Shown: positions 28,479 to 39,296, counted from the first letter of the stretch. The stretch: DNA of 64,000 nt from Cyanobium usitatum str. Tous (GCF_003011885.1 NZ_PXXO01000001.1:62001-126000); one strand, 5' to 3'. The notes: a model not told the origin generated them from the sequence alone. Numbers and translations are program-made.

Positions 28479-30089
28479 ATGGTTCAGGCCCCCAACCTTC
28501 AGCAGTCCGGTCGCCGCCGGGTGGCCGCTATTGACATCGGCACCAACTCGATTCACCTGCTGGTGGCAGAGGTGGATCCGGAGCTGAGCAGTTTCAGTGT
28601 GGTGGTGGCTGAGAAGGCCACCACCCGTCTTGGCGAAAGGGATCCCCATAGCGGCGACCTCAGTGCCGAGGCGATCGAGCGGGCTTTTCGCACCCTGCGC
28701 CACGATCGCGATCTGGCCCTTAGCCATGGGGTGGAGCAGATCGTCACGGCGGCCACCAGTGCCGTGCGGGAGGCCCCCAATGGCAGGGATTTCCTGGTGG
28801 CGCTGCAGGAGCAACTGGGCCTGGAGGTGGATCTGGTAAGCGGGCCCGAGGAGGCGCGACTGATCTACTTGGGTGTGCTTTCGGGCATGGCTTTCGGCGA
28901 CCAGCCCCACTTGATTATTGATATCGGTGGAGGCTCCACCGAATTGGTGCTGGCCGATGGCCGGGACGGCCGCTCCTTCAGCAGCACCCGCATCGGCGCG
29001 GTGCGCCTGCAGCGGGAGTTTTGTCAGCAGGACCCCCTTCCGGTTGAACGTCGCTCCTTCCTGCAGGCCTATATCCAGGGCGCCCTCGACCCTGCCGTAG
29101 CTGAGGTGAAGGCAGCGCTGCGCCGGGGCGAACAGCCGCTGATGGTGGGTACCAGCGGCACAGCCATGGCCCTAGCGGCGTTGGCGGCTGCTGAAGATCC
29201 CAAGCCGCCGCTGAAGCTGCAGGGCTACAGGCTCAGCCGCGAGCGCATCGACCAGCTCACCGCCCGGCTCCTGGCTATGACGCCGGAGCAGCGCCGCGCC
29301 TTGCCCGCCATCAACGACCGTCGGGCCGAGATCATCGTGCCAGGAGCCCTGATTTTGCAGACGGCGATGGCGATGCTCGGCGTGCAGGAGCTGGTGGTTT
29401 GTGATCGGGCCCTGCGGGAGGGCCTAATCGTGGACTGGATGCTGCGCAACGGCCTGCTGGGAGATCGCTTTGCCTTCCAGAGCACTATTCGCCAGCGCAC
29501 CGTGCTGCACCTGGCCCAGCGCTTTGGTGTCGATCGGGCCCGGGCCGATCGGGTGGCCGCCCATGCCCTCAGCCTCTACGACCAGTCGCGGGGGCTGCTG
29601 CACCACGACGAGGGGCCGGGCCGGGAGCTGCTCTGGGCCGCCGCCCAATTGCATACTTGTGGAAAGAGCATCAATATCTCCGCTTATCACAAGCACAGTT
29701 GGTATTTGATCCGCCACGGCGAGCTGCTGGGCTATTCCGAATCCGAGCACCTGATGGTGGCGGCGATTGGCCGCTATCACCGCCGCAGCCTGCCGAAGAA
29801 GCGCCATGAGTCGTGGCAGCTGATCGAAGACCGCGACCAGCGCCGCACCGTTACGTCGATGGCCTTGCTGTTGCGGTTGGCGGCGGCCCTAGATCGCCGG
29901 CCCGCTGCGGTGATTGCGACCCTGCAGGTGAGATCAAGGCAAAATGCTGTTTGTGTTGACCTGGAGCCCCTGGCGGCCGCCCCTGGTGAGCCAGCTCCGG
30001 ATCTCAGCTTGGAGCGCTGGAGCCTGCGATCCTGCGCTGAAGTGGTGCAGGAATCCTGCGGCCTTGGTCTCAGGGTGCCGGAGCCCTGA
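28479..30089 (+). CDS. ppx: Exopolyphosphatase / guanosine pentaphosphatase
   Basis: This 536-residue enzyme of the ASKHA fold removes phosphate from the ends of polyphosphate. Visible signatures are VAAIDIGTNSIHLLVAEV at the start, VTAATSAVREAPNG, LIIDIGGGSTELVL (phosphate-binding loop) and GTSGTAMALAAL. The C-terminal third is HD-like: ALSLYDQSRGLLHH, ELLWAAAQLHTCGKSINI and the histidine cluster HKHSWYLIRHGELLG. Its 3' end overlaps the convergent RodZ-like gene by 20 bases. Confidence 0.95.
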   Translation: MVQAPNLQQSGRRRVAAIDIGTNSIHLLVAEVDPELSSFSVVVAEKATTRLGERDPHSGDLSAEAIERAFRTLRHDRDLALSHGVEQIVTAATSAVREAPNGRDFLVALQEQLGLEVDLVSGPEEARLIYLGVLSGMAFGDQPHLIIDIGGGSTELVLADGRDGRSFSSTRIGAVRLQREFCQQDPLPVERRSFLQAYIQGALDPAVAEVKAALRRGEQPLMVGTSGTAMALAALAAAEDPKPPLKLQGYRLSRERIDQLTARLLAMTPEQRRALPAINDRRAEIIVPGALILQTAMAMLGVQELVVCDRALREGLIVDWMLRNGLLGDRFAFQSTIRQRTVLHLAQRFGVDRARADRVAAHALSLYDQSRGLLHHDEGPGRELLWAAAQLHTCGKSINISAYHKHSWYLIRHGELLGYSESEHLMVAAIGRYHRRSLPKKRHESWQLIEDRDQRRTVTSMALLLRLAAALDRRPAAVIATLQVRSRQNAVCVDLEPLAAAPGEPAPDLSLERWSLRSCAEVVQESCGLGLRVPEP

Positions 30090-30852
30090 AGCTGCGCCAA
30101 CGCACCTGATCAATGGGTCCCAGGGGTTGAGGAGCACCGCCTCCCATCTGGGTGCGCACCAGGTCAGGACGCCCTGCCAGCACCTCAAGCCCTGATCCAA
30201 GGGGGAAGCTCCGCTCACCTGTGAAGGTGCCACGGAACAGGGTGGTGCCGGTTTTTGTTTTTATTTCGAGCCAGCTGGGCTGGCTGCTCGTCAGTTGCAG
30301 CTGATCGGGCTTGAGGCTTCCGCTTTCTCTCTTTCTGCTCCTGTCTGCGGGGGAAATCTCGCCCAGCAGCTGGGGCTGCGCTTGCGGCTGGGTTGGGCGG
30401 GCCTGGTGACGCTGCCACTGCTGCCAGCCCGCGGCGCCGGCGCCGCTGAGGGCGACCAGGATTGCTGCTGTGATGGCCAGTCGGCCGCTGGTTTGTGCCG
30501 GTCTGGTTGGGGCGCGCTGGGTGAGTTTGGCCACCTTGATCGGCTTGGCTTGAAACTGGCCGCTATCGCGCAGGGTTTGCAGGGGGCCATCGATGTTGAT
30601 GGCCAGGCTGCTGGCGATTCTGCGGGCCTGGGCGATCACAAACACCGGTTCCGGCAATCGGCTGGCGTCGGCTTCTTCCAGGGCCTGAAGTTGTTCGACT
30701 CCCATGTTTAGACGGGCTGCCAGCACGGCTAGTTCGAGACCTTGGACCTCCCGGCCCTGCCGCAGCGTCTGCCCCAGGCAGCGCAGGGCCGATAAGGCCT
30801 CGGGGTTAGGAGAATCCGACACCAAAACAGCGAGCTCAGCAGATTTAGACAT
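30070..30852 (-). CDS. RodZ-like helix-turn-helix membrane protein
   Basis: This is a 260-residue protein with three parts. An N-terminal Cro/C1-type helix-turn-helix (LGQTLRQGREVQGLELAVLAARLNMGVEQLQALEE) is followed by a basic linker and a single membrane helix near residue 125 (RLAITAAILVALSGAGAAGW). A Pro/Gln-rich stretch then leads to a C-terminal domain with SSQPSWLEIKTKTGTTLFRGTF and ERSFPLGSGLEVLAGRP, matching the DUF4115 end of RodZ. RodZ links MreB to the envelope, but picocyanobacteria are often spherical, so the role is open. It lies beside tRNA-Val and converges on ppx. Confidence 0.85.
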   Translation of the reverse strand: MSKSAELAVLVSDSPNPEALSALRCLGQTLRQGREVQGLELAVLAARLNMGVEQLQALEEADASRLPEPVFVIAQARRIASSLAINIDGPLQTLRDSGQFQAKPIKVAKLTQRAPTRPAQTSGRLAITAAILVALSGAGAAGWQQWQRHQARPTQPQAQPQLLGEISPADRSRKRESGSLKPDQLQLTSSQPSWLEIKTKTGTTLFRGTFTGERSFPLGSGLEVLAGRPDLVRTQMGGGAPQPLGPIDQVRWRSFRAPAP

Positions 30853-30888
30853 TCTGCTGGCAAACTTGATGCGGTCTAGCCGTTGACA

Positions 30889-30960
<72 letters not shown>

Positions 30961-31029
30961 GCACCTTCAGAGCTTAAAACACCACAGGCAGTCGATCGGT
31001 CACCATGGGCTAAGAGCCAGTCGCATTGC

Positions 31030-32505
31030 GTGAGCGCCAACCCCGAACGAGCCGATCCCAAGCCCGCAACGGCCCCTGTGGACTCGAGCCAGCCAGTGGA
31101 TGGTGATCAGAAAGTGGACGTATTGATCGTGGGAGGCGGGGTGTGCGGTACGGCCCTGCTGTTCGAGCTGGCTCGCTACACCGATTTGGGCCGCATCCTG
31201 CTGGTGGAGCGCTACGACGCCCTAGCCAGGGTGAATTCCAAGGCCACCAACAACAGCCAGACGATTCACTGCGGCGACATCGAGACCAACTACACGCTCG
31301 AGAAGGCGGTGCGGGTGAAGCGCACCGCCGAGATGATCGTGAACTACGCCGAGCTGCTTGATCCAGCCAGCCGCGAGCTCTGTGTGTTTCGCACTCCAAA
31401 AATGGTGCTGGGGGTGGGCGAGCACGAGTGCACCTTCCTGCGGGAGCGCTTTGATCGCTTCTCACCCCACTTCCCGGCAATGGAGCTGCTCGAGAAGCCC
31501 CAGATCGCCGAGTGGGAGCCCCAGGTGGGACTGGTGCAGGGGGAGTTGCGCCCGGAGGAGCTGGTAGCGATCGGCATCCGCCGTACGTACACCGCCGTGG
31601 ACTACGAGGAGCTATCAGCCTCGTTCGTGGCCCAGGCGGCGGCGGCGGTGGCTGGGACGCCGCGCCAGCTCACGGTGCAGCTAGGCACCAGCGTGGTCGC
31701 GATTACGCCTGAGGGCGATGGCTACCGGGTGGAACTGGAACCCACCCCCGGCTGCAGCTCCGGTTTGGCTGTTGATGGCGCCCCGGTTGCGCCCCACAGC
31801 GTGTGGGCCCGGCACGTGGTGGTGAATGCCGGAGCCCACAGCCTGCTGATGGCCCAGCGCATGGGCTACGGACTGGAGTATTCCTGCCTGCCGGTGGCTG
31901 GCAGCTTTTACTTCACGCCGGATTTGCTCCGGGGCAAGGTTTACACGGTGCAGAACGACAAGCTGCCCTTTGCCGCCATCCACGGCGACCCCGACGTGCG
32001 AGCCCCTGGCAAAACCCGTTTTGGCCCCACCGCCCTTTTGCTGCCCCTGCTGGAGCGCTACAAGCCAGCCTCGTTTTGGGAGTTTCTGAAGGTGCTGCGG
32101 CTCGATTGGGCAGTGCTGGCCGTGTTCTGGCAGCTCTTTCGCATCGCCGATATCCGCAATTACATCTTTAAAAATCTGCTGTTTGAGGTGCCCTGGCTGA
32201 GGCGGCGATTGTTTTTGGCAGATGCTCGCAAGATCGTGCCCGACATGCGCCTCGAGGATCTCAGCTTCGCTGAGGGCTATGGCGGCGTGCGCCCCCAGCT
32301 GATCGATAAGACCAACCGCAAGCTGATGCTCGGCGAGGCCAGCATCGCGGCCCGGCCCGGGCTTGTATTCAACGTCACCCCTTCCCCTGGGGGCACCTGC
32401 TGCCTGGGTAATGCCGCCCGGGACCTGGAGGCGATCGTCGAGCGACTGGGCTGTGGCTTCGATCGGCAGCGCTTGGCCCGGGAGCTTTATGGCGAGGCGG
32501 GCTGA
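31030..32505 (+). CDS. FAD-dependent oxidoreductase, Mqo-like (malate:quinone oxidoreductase family)
   Basis: The protein has 491 residues from GTG at 31030. After a polar leader of about 25 residues it begins VDVLIVGGGVCGTALLFELARY, a dinucleotide-binding motif. It shows NSKATNNSQTIHCGDIETNYT and the C-terminal FNVTPSPGGTCCLGNA, both seen in malate:quinone oxidoreductases (membrane-associated, passing electrons to quinone). Mqo from other bacteria shares this plan, but the substrate is not proven here; picocyanobacterial homologues are usually annotated this way. It lies alone, divergent from tRNA-Val. Confidence 0.75.
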   Translation: MSANPERADPKPATAPVDSSQPVDGDQKVDVLIVGGGVCGTALLFELARYTDLGRILLVERYDALARVNSKATNNSQTIHCGDIETNYTLEKAVRVKRTAEMIVNYAELLDPASRELCVFRTPKMVLGVGEHECTFLRERFDRFSPHFPAMELLEKPQIAEWEPQVGLVQGELRPEELVAIGIRRTYTAVDYEELSASFVAQAAAAVAGTPRQLTVQLGTSVVAITPEGDGYRVELEPTPGCSSGLAVDGAPVAPHSVWARHVVVNAGAHSLLMAQRMGYGLEYSCLPVAGSFYFTPDLLRGKVYTVQNDKLPFAAIHGDPDVRAPGKTRFGPTALLLPLLERYKPASFWEFLKVLRLDWAVLAVFWQLFRIADIRNYIFKNLLFEVPWLRRRLFLADARKIVPDMRLEDLSFAEGYGGVRPQLIDKTNRKLMLGEASIAARPGLVFNVTPSPGGTCCLGNAARDLEAIVERLGCGFDRQRLARELYGEAG

Positions 32506-32512
32506 TGCCTTT

Positions 32513-33280
32513 TCAGCTAACGCCGCCGCGGAAGAGGTGATTGTGGCTAGCTGAGTAGAGGCGAGAACGGGCCTCAGCCGGCGCCGCCAGTGCAGGGCTA
32601 ACCACGTAGAGGGTGGTGCGGATCAACTGCCGTTCCTGACTTACCCGGGCCATATCGGCCAGGGGAACCACCTTTATCCATTCATCAGGCCAGCTCACCC
32701 GGTAGCCAATGGCTACAGGAGTGTCGGCGGGGTAGTGGCGCAGCAGCTCGGTTTGCACCTCTTCGACGTGGCGAGCACTGAGGTAGAGGCAAAGGGAAGC
32801 GCGCAGGGCGGCCAGTCGCTCCAGTGCCTCCCGCGCTGGCACGCCGGTGCGTCCGCCAGCGCGGCTCAGCACGATCGTCTGCACCAGGCCAGGGATGGTG
32901 AGCTCGCTCTGCAGGGCCGATGCGGTGGCCTGGTAAGCACTCAAGCCGGGCACCACTTCCACGCCGATACCGGCATCGGCTAGGCGGCAAATTTGCTCGG
33001 CGATGGCGCCATATAGGCAAGGATCCCCATCGTGGAGCCGCACCACGGTTTTGCCGGCACGGGCCCGATCCAGCACCACCTCCATCACCTGCTCCAGCGT
33101 GAGGGTGCTGGTGCGCACCTGCTCACAGCCCTCTGGAGCCAGGGCTGCGATCTGGGGATTGATTAGGGAGTCGGTCCACACCAACACCTCCGCCTGCTCC
33201 ACAAGGCGCGCGGCGCGCAGGGTGAGCAGGTCGGGTGCGCCGGGCCCGGCACCAACTATCCAGACAGGCTTTTGATTCAA
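32513..33280 (-). CDS. cobM: Precorrin-4 C11-methyltransferase
   Basis: This SAM-dependent enzyme methylates C11 of precorrin-4 in corrin biosynthesis. I use TTG at 33280, which overlaps the lgt stop in a TTGA arrangement and puts [17 protein letters not shown] close to the N-terminus (255 residues). A GTG at 33331 would add a proline-rich leader and overlap lgt by about 55 bases. The family signatures are [18 protein letters not shown] (SAM loop), [17 protein letters not shown] and [12 protein letters not shown]. The co-orientation with petC-petA-lgt is notable but functionally unexplained. Confidence 0.9.
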   Translation of the reverse strand: MNQKPVWIVGAGPGAPDLLTLRAARLVEQAEVLVWTDSLINPQIAALAPEGCEQVRTSTLTLEQVMEVVLDRARAGKTVVRLHDGDPCLYGAIAEQICRLADAGIGVEVVPGLSAYQATASALQSELTIPGLVQTIVLSRAGGRTGVPAREALERLAALRASLCLYLSARHVEEVQTELLRHYPADTPVAIGYRVSWPDEWIKVVPLADMARVSQERQLIRTTLYVVSPALAAPAEARSRLYSASHNHLFRGGVS

Positions 33281-34128
33281 GTGATTACTCCACTGGGGTC
33301 GGGCAGGGGGCGGTGGCGGCGGTAGAGCCACCAGAGGCCAACGCCGCCAAGGGCAATCAAAAGCAGGCTGACCAGCTGGGCCATACGCAGGCCACCATCA
33401 CAGAAGGGCGGCTCGGAGAGCAGGCATAGGGGGTCGAGGCGCAGCCCTTCAATCCACACCCGGCCGCTGCTGTAGGCCATCAGATACACGCAGCTGAGTG
33501 CTCCAGGCAGCAGCTGAATGCGGCCGCGACTGGCGGCCCGAAATAGCGCCAGCAGTAGGGCGCACACCCCCAGATTCCAAAGGGATTCGTAGAGGAAGGT
33601 GGGGTGAAAGTAGAGCTGCTCAAAAAATTCAGCTGGGCGGCTGGCCGCGGGGATCTGCAGTTTCCAGGGAAGATCCGTAGGCAAGCCGAAGGCCTCGGAA
33701 TTAAAGAAATTTCCCCAGCGGCCAATCGCCTGGCCTAGGGCCACGGCGGGCATCAGCACATCGAGTAGCTGCCAGAAGGGCTGCCGGCGCCAGCGGCAGA
33801 AAAGCATCGTGGCCAGGGAGCCGCCCAGCAGGGCGCCGTGGATGGCGATGCCTCCGCGCCAGATGCGGATCGCATCAAGCCAGTTGCCGGAATACTGGCG
33901 CCACTCGAGGGCGACGTAGTAAACGCGTGCCCCGATCACGGCTCCCAGCACCATCAGGGGCAGGAGATCGGCAATCAGGGATGGCTCAATGCCTCGAGCC
34001 CGGCCGAGCCTGGTGGCCAGGCTGAGGCCCAGCAACACGGCCACGGCGATGAGTAGGCCGTACCAGCGCAAGGCAAAGGGGCCCAGCTGGAAAACCAGGG
34101 GCCCCGGGGAGGTGAAGGTGGCAAGCAC
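33277..34128 (-). CDS. lgt: Prolipoprotein diacylglyceryl transferase
   Basis: Lgt transfers diacylglycerol to the lipobox cysteine of prolipoproteins in the cytoplasmic membrane. The 283-residue protein has seven membrane segments and the conserved [13 protein letters not shown] near residue 145, as well as [18 protein letters not shown] at the start and [14 protein letters not shown]. It starts 5 bases after petA and its stop overlaps cobM. Several lipobox proteins in this window (6601, 8853, 50547) would be its substrates. Confidence 0.95.
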   Translation of the reverse strand: MLATFTSPGPLVFQLGPFALRWYGLLIAVAVLLGLSLATRLGRARGIEPSLIADLLPLMVLGAVIGARVYYVALEWRQYSGNWLDAIRIWRGGIAIHGALLGGSLATMLFCRWRRQPFWQLLDVLMPAVALGQAIGRWGNFFNSEAFGLPTDLPWKLQIPAASRPAEFFEQLYFHPTFLYESLWNLGVCALLLALFRAASRGRIQLLPGALSCVYLMAYSSGRVWIEGLRLDPLCLLSEPPFCDGGLRMAQLVSLLLIALGGVGLWWLYRRHRPLPDPSGVIT

Positions 34129-34133
34129 GCTGC

Positions 34134-35084
34134 TCAGATCAAGCCTTCAGCAGCCTGAACCTTTTCAACCTGGCGCTTTTTGAGTACCAGCAAGATCTGG
34201 GCCAGGGCGATTGCGGCAAAGAATGCCAGCAAACCGTAGATGCGCACAGGGTTTTGCAGCACAACCTCGGCATCAATCTGTCCGAACCCACCCACGTTGG
34301 GGTCGTTGGTGATAGGTGAACCGGCAACTACTGCATCACCAACCGCAGCCAGGATGGTGGGGCCAGCCGGCACGGTTTCAGTGGCTGTAGTGCCATCTGC
34401 GGCGGTGATCTCCACCAAGGAAGCGCCGTTATCACCGGCAGTGATTGCTGACACCGTGCCAGTTACGGGGGCGTTGAACACGCCGTTGTTGCTCTTTTCG
34501 CCGGTGGGATATACCTGGCCGCGGCCACGGTTACCGCCCACATGCAGCTGGTATTTGCCGAAGTGGATGCTGCTGTCGGTGGCAGGATCAGGAGAGAGAA
34601 TCGGGAAAACGATCTCTTGGTGCTCATCACCGGAGATCGGGCCCACCAACAGGATGTTGGGTTGGTCGTCGGAATACTGGGTGTAATAAATGCCGGCAGT
34701 TTCCTCCTTCAGCTCCTCGCTGAGGCGGTCTTGCGGGGCAAGGGTGAAGCCATCTGGAAGCATCACCACAGCGCCGACATTCAGACCGGTGCGGCTGCCA
34801 TCGCCGGCTACCTGCTGAACGCTGGCGTCGTAGGGGATTTCCACCACGGCCTTGAACACCGTGTCAGGGAAAATCGCCTGGGGCACTTCCACCCGGGTGG
34901 CCTTCTTGGCCAGGTGGCAGTTGGCGCAGACGATCTTGCCGGTGGCCTCCCGGGGGCTGGCGTAGTTCTGCTGGGCCCAGAAGGGATAGGCCCAGCTGGG
35001 ACTGGCGCTGCCAAGCAGCACTACCAGGGAAAGGGCGGTGCCGATCAGGGAGCCGAGCAGCAGGGAAAGGGAACGACGCATCAC
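34134..35084 (-). CDS. petA: Cytochrome f (apocytochrome)
   Basis: PetA is the c-type cytochrome of the b6f complex. The 316-residue precursor has a signal peptide ending SWA, giving the mature N-terminus [10 protein letters not shown] whose tyrosine is the heme axial ligand. The heme site CANCH is at about residues 54-58. The C-terminal helix ([19 protein letters not shown]) anchors the protein, ending in basic residues. The lumenal domain contains [19 protein letters not shown]. It is transcribed with petC (45-base gap) and lgt. Confidence 0.97.
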   Translation of the reverse strand: MMRRSLSLLLGSLIGTALSLVVLLGSASPSWAYPFWAQQNYASPREATGKIVCANCHLAKKATRVEVPQAIFPDTVFKAVVEIPYDASVQQVAGDGSRTGLNVGAVVMLPDGFTLAPQDRLSEELKEETAGIYYTQYSDDQPNILLVGPISGDEHQEIVFPILSPDPATDSSIHFGKYQLHVGGNRGRGQVYPTGEKSNNGVFNAPVTGTVSAITAGDNGASLVEITAADGTTATETVPAGPTILAAVGDAVVAGSPITNDPNVGGFGQIDAEVVLQNPVRIYGLLAFFAAIALAQILLVLKKRQVEKVQAAEGLI

Positions 35085-35129
35085 GAGATCAGGCGACAGA
35101 CAGGGAGAAGAAAAGCTGGATCGGGGTAA

Positions 35130-35690
35130 TCAGGCCCACCAGGGCTTGTCGCCGGTGCGGAAGTCGGTTTCGCTCCACTGGCTAAGGAAAACGTTGTCGT
35201 TGTCTACAGACACGTGAGCCAGGGCCAAGGAGAGGGGCGCTGGACCGCGCACCACTTTGCCGGTGGCGTCGTACTGGGAGCCGTGGCAGGGGCACATGAA
35301 CTTATTGGCACCGCTGTTCCAGGGCACTACGCAGCCAAGGTGAGTGCAGATGGCGTTGATGCCGTAGCTGCCGATGGCGTCATTGCCCTCAACGAGCAAG
35401 TAGGTGGGATCTCCCTTGAGGCCCTGCACCAGGCTGCGATCGCCCTCCTTGTGGCTGCTGAGCCAGCCGCTGGCAGTGACGCTGTTGCCGAGCTCGTCTT
35501 TAGCGGTGGTGCCGCCGCCGCCGCCTGCCGCCTTGGGGGGGATGAAATAACGAGCCACGGGATAGAGGGCACCCAGGGCCACACCGGTCACAGACCCGAA
35601 GGTCAGCAGGTTCATGAACTGCCGGCGGCCCATTCCGGGCACATCACCGTTGGAGGCGCTATTTGAAGCGCTCGCTGGCATCTGGGTCAT
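35130..35690 (-). CDS. petC: Rieske iron-sulfur protein of cytochrome b6f
   Basis: The 186-residue protein (ATG at 35690) has a Tat-type N-terminus with [15 protein letters not shown], a membrane segment and a Gly-rich hinge (AAGGGGG). The [2Fe-2S] ligands are present: CTHLGC and [10 protein letters not shown] longer reading from 35720 adds about ten residues. The GG-rich hinge and the [12 protein letters not shown]-like end are usual for cyanobacteria. It heads the petC-petA-lgt-cobM unit. The DUF3067 gene starts about 110 bases away on the other strand. Confidence 0.96.
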   Translation of the reverse strand: MTQMPASASNSASNGDVPGMGRRQFMNLLTFGSVTGVALGALYPVARYFIPPKAAGGGGGTTAKDELGNSVTASGWLSSHKEGDRSLVQGLKGDPTYLLVEGNDAIGSYGINAICTHLGCVVPWNSGANKFMCPCHGSQYDATGKVVRGPAPLSLALAHVSVDNDNVFLSQWSETDFRTGDKPWWA

Positions 35691-35802
35691 GAAGACGCGC
35701 CGGGACAATGTGGCGCCCATTATGAACCTTGCCTGTGCGGCTCCGGGGCGGTGCAGCCGGCTCGCCCCTGGGCCTGCAACATGCTGTTGTGCAATCCGTC
35801 GC

Positions 35803-36177
35803 GTGAGCTTGGGCGTGCCCCTGCCCTCCAGTGCCCTCCCCCCACCCCCTGAGCCAGGTTCGCCCCTGTCTGCGCAAGAGGTTTGGGATCTGCTGCAAAC
35901 CCGTTGGCAGGCTTCCTACGACCTGCAGCTGGTGCAGCGTCGCGGCCGGCTCTACCTACAGGTGATGTGGGCTTACTTAGAGCAGCAATCCTTTCCGCTC
36001 ACGGAGGAGGGCTACCGCAGCAAGCTCGAGGAACTGGTGGGTCTGCTGAACGGCTTGGGGGTGGCTGATCAGGTGCGCAGCTGGCTGACCACCACCTCCG
36101 ATAAGCCGAGGCAGGGAAAGGCCATGGGTCTGGCGTTGGAGATCCCGGCCGGCCGGGCCAGCGAATTTTTGCTCTAG
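35803..36177 (+). CDS. DUF3067 family protein
   Basis: This small protein (124 residues from GTG at 35803; ATG at 35722 would add 27 residues of low-complexity leader) has the conserved block [44 protein letters not shown] and [16 protein letters not shown]. This is characteristic of cyanobacterial and plastid-related DUF3067 proteins, function unknown. The longer reading leaves only about 30 bases to petC for promoters, so I prefer the later start. Its stop overlaps that of tatC by four bases. Confidence 0.75.
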   Translation: MSLGVPLPSSALPPPPEPGSPLSAQEVWDLLQTRWQASYDLQLVQRRGRLYLQVMWAYLEQQSFPLTEEGYRSKLEELVGLLNGLGVADQVRSWLTTTSDKPRQGKAMGLALEIPAGRASEFLL

Positions 36178-36953
36178 GCGGGCCGCAGCCGTTCGGTGCA
36201 GGCCACCAGGCCAACGCCGACTAGGTAGAGGGCCGTGATCGCCCCGGAGAGCAGCAGCATCGTTACGGGGTCGGTGGAGGGGGTCAACACGGCCCCCGCC
36301 AGGGCACTTGCCAACACCACCCAGCGCCAGCCCGCCAGCATGGGCTGGGCCTTCACCAGGCCAAGGGCGCCGAGCAACAACTGCAGCACTGGCAGTTGAA
36401 ATGCCAGCGCGGTGGCCACCATCAGCAGCAGCACGAAATCCAGGTAGCGCTCGATAGACCAACTCGGTTCGACCACGTCGGCGCCGTAGCTCACCAGGAA
36501 GCGCAGGGCTGCGGGCACCAGGGCCCACCAGGCGAAGGCCAGCCCCGCCGCAAACAACACCGCCGAGCCAGCTACCGCCGGGGCCACCAGCCGCCGCTCC
36601 CGCCGGGTAAGTCCGGGCAGTACGAACCCCAGACCCTCGTAGAGCACGTAGGGCAGGGCCAAGGTGAGCCCGGCGTAGCCCGCCACTTTGAACGACACAA
36701 ACAAAAATTCGCCCGGGGCCAGCTGCAGAAAGCGGATGCCCTCCGCTGGCACTTCCAGCAGCCGCACCAATGGTTTAACGGCGACAAGGCACGCTGCTGC
36801 CGCCACCACTACCGCCAGCAGGCTGCGCAGCACGCGGCGTCGTAGCTCCTCGAGATGCTCCACCAGGCTCATCTCCACCTCGGCTGGAAATTCTCCAGGC
36901 CCCGATTCGGGGGCGGCGAGGCGCTTGGCTGAAATTTCGGGTTCGGCGCTCAT
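36174..36953 (-). CDS. tatC: Sec-independent protein translocase TatC
   Basis: TatC is the membrane receptor for twin-arginine substrates. The 259-residue protein has six hydrophobic segments, the early acidic EMSLVEHLEELRRRVLRSLLAV (conserved E and R), and PLYVL-like loops (FVSFKVAGYAGLTLALPYVLYEGLGFVLPGL). It overlaps the NFACT gene by four bases. The Tat-type lipoprotein at 8853 and petC are probable substrates. Confidence 0.95.
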   Translation of the reverse strand: MSAEPEISAKRLAAPESGPGEFPAEVEMSLVEHLEELRRRVLRSLLAVVVAAAACLVAVKPLVRLLEVPAEGIRFLQLAPGEFLFVSFKVAGYAGLTLALPYVLYEGLGFVLPGLTRRERRLVAPAVAGSAVLFAAGLAFAWWALVPAALRFLVSYGADVVEPSWSIERYLDFVLLLMVATALAFQLPVLQLLLGALGLVKAQPMLAGWRWVVLASALAGAVLTPSTDPVTMLLLSGAITALYLVGVGLVACTERLRPA

Positions 36954-38656
36954 CGTTTCTGCTCCATCAGCAGGCTAAGAGCCCGCTGAGGTTCTCCCCA
37001 CAGCACGGAGCCGCCACGATGGCGCACGGTACCGGGCGCTGCACCAGGAATGCGTTGTAACTCCTCGGTGGGCACCATCACCACCGGCACCCGCCGGTTG
37101 CCCCGGCCCCTGCTGTAGTGAGAGGCCAGATCGGCTGCTGCCTGCAGATCCGCATCGCTGGCCAGTCGCTCCGAGCTTTTCAGCACCACATGGCTGCCCG
37201 GCAGCTCCTGGGCGTGGAACCAGAGATCGCCGCGGCGCGCCTGGCGAAAGGCGATCCATTCGTTTTGGCGGTGGTTGCGGCCAATTTGTACAGGCAAACC
37301 GGAAGGTGTGTGCAGCTCCAGGGGCTGGGGCACCCCCTCGATCACCCCAGCCCGCCGCCTCTGGCGACCTCCCGCTGGTTTGCGCTGGCCGCGCTCAGCC
37401 AGTAGGGCTTCGAGCTCGGCCACCAGGCTGCCCACCTGCTCGAGGCTGTCGGCCTGCTCTAGGTAAGTGAGGCTTGCTTCGAGGCTTGCTAACCGCTGCC
37501 TGTGCTGCTCCAGCCTGGGGGTGATCGCGGCCACCGAGCGCCGCCGCTTGCGGGCGGTTTTGTAGAGCTTCTGGGCCTCTTCAATGCACTGCCGGCTCGG
37601 CTGTAGCTGGCTGAGCAGGGCATCGGCGCGGCGCTGCAGAGCTTCCCCTTCAGGCACCGCATCCAGCAGGGCTTGCTGCTCGCTGGCCTGGCGGCTTTCG
37701 CGCTCGACTGTGGCCTGCAAGCGGTGCTGCAGCTGCTGGCGCTGCTGCACAAGCAGCTGGGCGCCGAGGTGCTCGCTGAAATAGGCGGCCATGCCTTGAT
37801 TGATTGCCAGGGCTGGATTTGCGGCCGGGGTATCGCCGCTGGATCCAGCCCAGCAGCGGTAGCCGGCCGGTTCGAGCTGCCAGCTGAATCGCCCCATCTG
37901 CACGGCTTCAAGCCACTGGCGCCAGCCTTGCCACAACTGCTGCCATTGCTCCGGACTGATGCTGTCCACGGACAGTTCGCCCCAGCCGTAGGGCAGTAGC
38001 TGGCGCAGCAAGGCCGGACTAATGCCCTGGTATGCATCGCGCAGGGCCTGCTGCAGGGGCAGGGGCACTAGGCGCAGACGACGCTGCCAGCTTTCAAAGC
38101 TCTCCTCTAGCCGCGGTGGCTCGCCCGCCAGGGGCGGGGGCGGTTGGTAAGGGTCGCCGGTGCCGATTGGCCGTAGGCGTGATTGCTGGGGTTTCACCTG
38201 GCGGGCCAGGGCCACTACCTGGCGGTCGGCGTCGAGCAGCAGCAGGTTGCTGTGGCGGCCCATCAGCTCCACCACCAGCCAGCGCAGCACGGGCTCACCG
38301 GGACGCCTGGCGAAGCCGAGCTCCACCACCCGCTCCCAGCCCTGCTGCTGGATTTCTACGAGGGCCAGACCCCTGAGGCCGTGCTGCAGCTGCTGGGCCA
38401 GGGTGCTGCCATCCCCTTGGCGGGGTGGCGGCGGGATTGTGTGCAGCCGAGCCGCTTCCGCCTGCCAGCTGATCTCTAGCCAGTGGCTACCGCTGAGGCT
38501 GCGCAGGCCGATCTGCAGGGCCTGGGGGCTGGCCTGCTGGGCCTTCTCGAAGCGACTTGGCAGCAGTAGCGGCCGCCACTCGGCCAGCACCGCCCGCAGG
38601 GTCGTGACGTCTACTGCCTGCAGGCGGGAGGGGGACACGGCTTGGCAGGGGGACAT
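36950..38656 (-). CDS. NFACT family protein (RqcH/fibronectin-binding A-like)
   Basis: This is a 568-residue protein of the NFACT (NEMF, FbpA, Caliban, Tae2) family. The N-terminal part starts with [24 protein letters not shown], then follows a long coiled-coil middle rich in Gln, Arg and Leu (about residues 280-420). The C-terminal DUF814 part is [30 protein letters not shown] with SHVVLKSS. RqcH homologues bind stalled 50S subunits in ribosome quality control, but the cyanobacterial protein's function is not established. It overlaps tatC by four bases. Confidence 0.88.
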   Translation of the reverse strand: MSPCQAVSPSRLQAVDVTTLRAVLAEWRPLLLPSRFEKAQQASPQALQIGLRSLSGSHWLEISWQAEAARLHTIPPPPRQGDGSTLAQQLQHGLRGLALVEIQQQGWERVVELGFARRPGEPVLRWLVVELMGRHSNLLLLDADRQVVALARQVKPQQSRLRPIGTGDPYQPPPPLAGEPPRLEESFESWQRRLRLVPLPLQQALRDAYQGISPALLRQLLPYGWGELSVDSISPEQWQQLWQGWRQWLEAVQMGRFSWQLEPAGYRCWAGSSGDTPAANPALAINQGMAAYFSEHLGAQLLVQQRQQLQHRLQATVERESRQASEQQALLDAVPEGEALQRRADALLSQLQPSRQCIEEAQKLYKTARKRRRSVAAITPRLEQHRQRLASLEASLTYLEQADSLEQVGSLVAELEALLAERGQRKPAGGRQRRRAGVIEGVPQPLELHTPSGLPVQIGRNHRQNEWIAFRQARRGDLWFHAQELPGSHVVLKSSERLASDADLQAAADLASHYSRGRGNRRVPVVMVPTEELQRIPGAAPGTVRHRGGSVLWGEPQRALSLLMEQKR

Positions 38657-38698
38657 GGAGGCTGGCTTCTACTGTGCAGGCCAGAGCTGTCGCCCGCC

Positions 38699-39262
38699 AT
38701 GAGCGCCTTGCCCGGCCGTCTCACCTTGATCACCGGCCCTAGTGGAGTCGGCAAGGGCACCTTGGTGCAGCGACTGCTGCTACTTCATCCGGAGATCTGG
38801 CTATCGATCTCAGCCACCACCCGCGCCCCCCGCGCCGGTGAGCTGGATGGCCAGCACTACTTTTTCTTGACTCGCGACGCCTTTGAAGGCCAGGTGGCTG
38901 AGGGTGGTTTTCTGGAGTGGGCCGAATTTGCCGGCAACCTTTACGGCACCCCCCGCCAACCGGTGCAGGCCCAGCTAGCTGCAGGCAGGCCCGTGCTGCT
39001 TGAGATCGAGCTGGAGGGGGCACGCCAGGTGCGCCAGAGCTTTGCCGAGGCTTTCCAGATTTTTGTTGAGCCCCCCAGTTTTGAGGAGCTCGAGCGGCGT
39101 ATCCGCGGTCGCGGCACCGACAGCGAGGAGGCGATTGGTCGGCGGCTGGAGCGGGCCAAGGTGGAGCTGGCTGCGGCGCCGGAATTTGACGCGGTGCTTG
39201 TCAACGGCGAACTGGAGCTGGCCCTAGCTGAGCTTGAGCAGCTGCTGGGCAAGGGCAGCTAG
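38699..39262 (+). CDS. gmk: Guanylate kinase
   Basis: Gmk phosphorylates GMP to GDP. The 187-residue protein has the P-loop [10 protein letters not shown] at about residue 13, [21 protein letters not shown] and [15 protein letters not shown] (GMP site). It begins at ATG 38699, divergent from the NFACT gene (42 bases). The gene stops shortly before the psaF-psaJ terminator. Confidence 0.95.
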   Translation: MSALPGRLTLITGPSGVGKGTLVQRLLLLHPEIWLSISATTRAPRAGELDGQHYFFLTRDAFEGQVAEGGFLEWAEFAGNLYGTPRQPVQAQLAAGRPVLLEIELEGARQVRQSFAEAFQIFVEPPSFEELERRIRGRGTDSEEAIGRRLERAKVELAAAPEFDAVLVNGELELALAELEQLLGKGS

Positions 39263-39270
39263 GCACGGGC

Positions 39271-39296
39271 AAAAAAAAGCGGCCCGGGTGGGCCGC
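39271..39296 (-). terminator. Rho-independent terminator for psaF-psaJ
   Basis: On the minus strand a perfect 7-base-pair GC stem (GCGGCCC/GGGCCGC with a 4-base loop, 39279-39296) is followed directly by eight T. This is the best terminator in the window and lies 36 bases after the psaJ stop. On the plus strand there is no T-run, so it serves the minus strand. Confidence 0.9.
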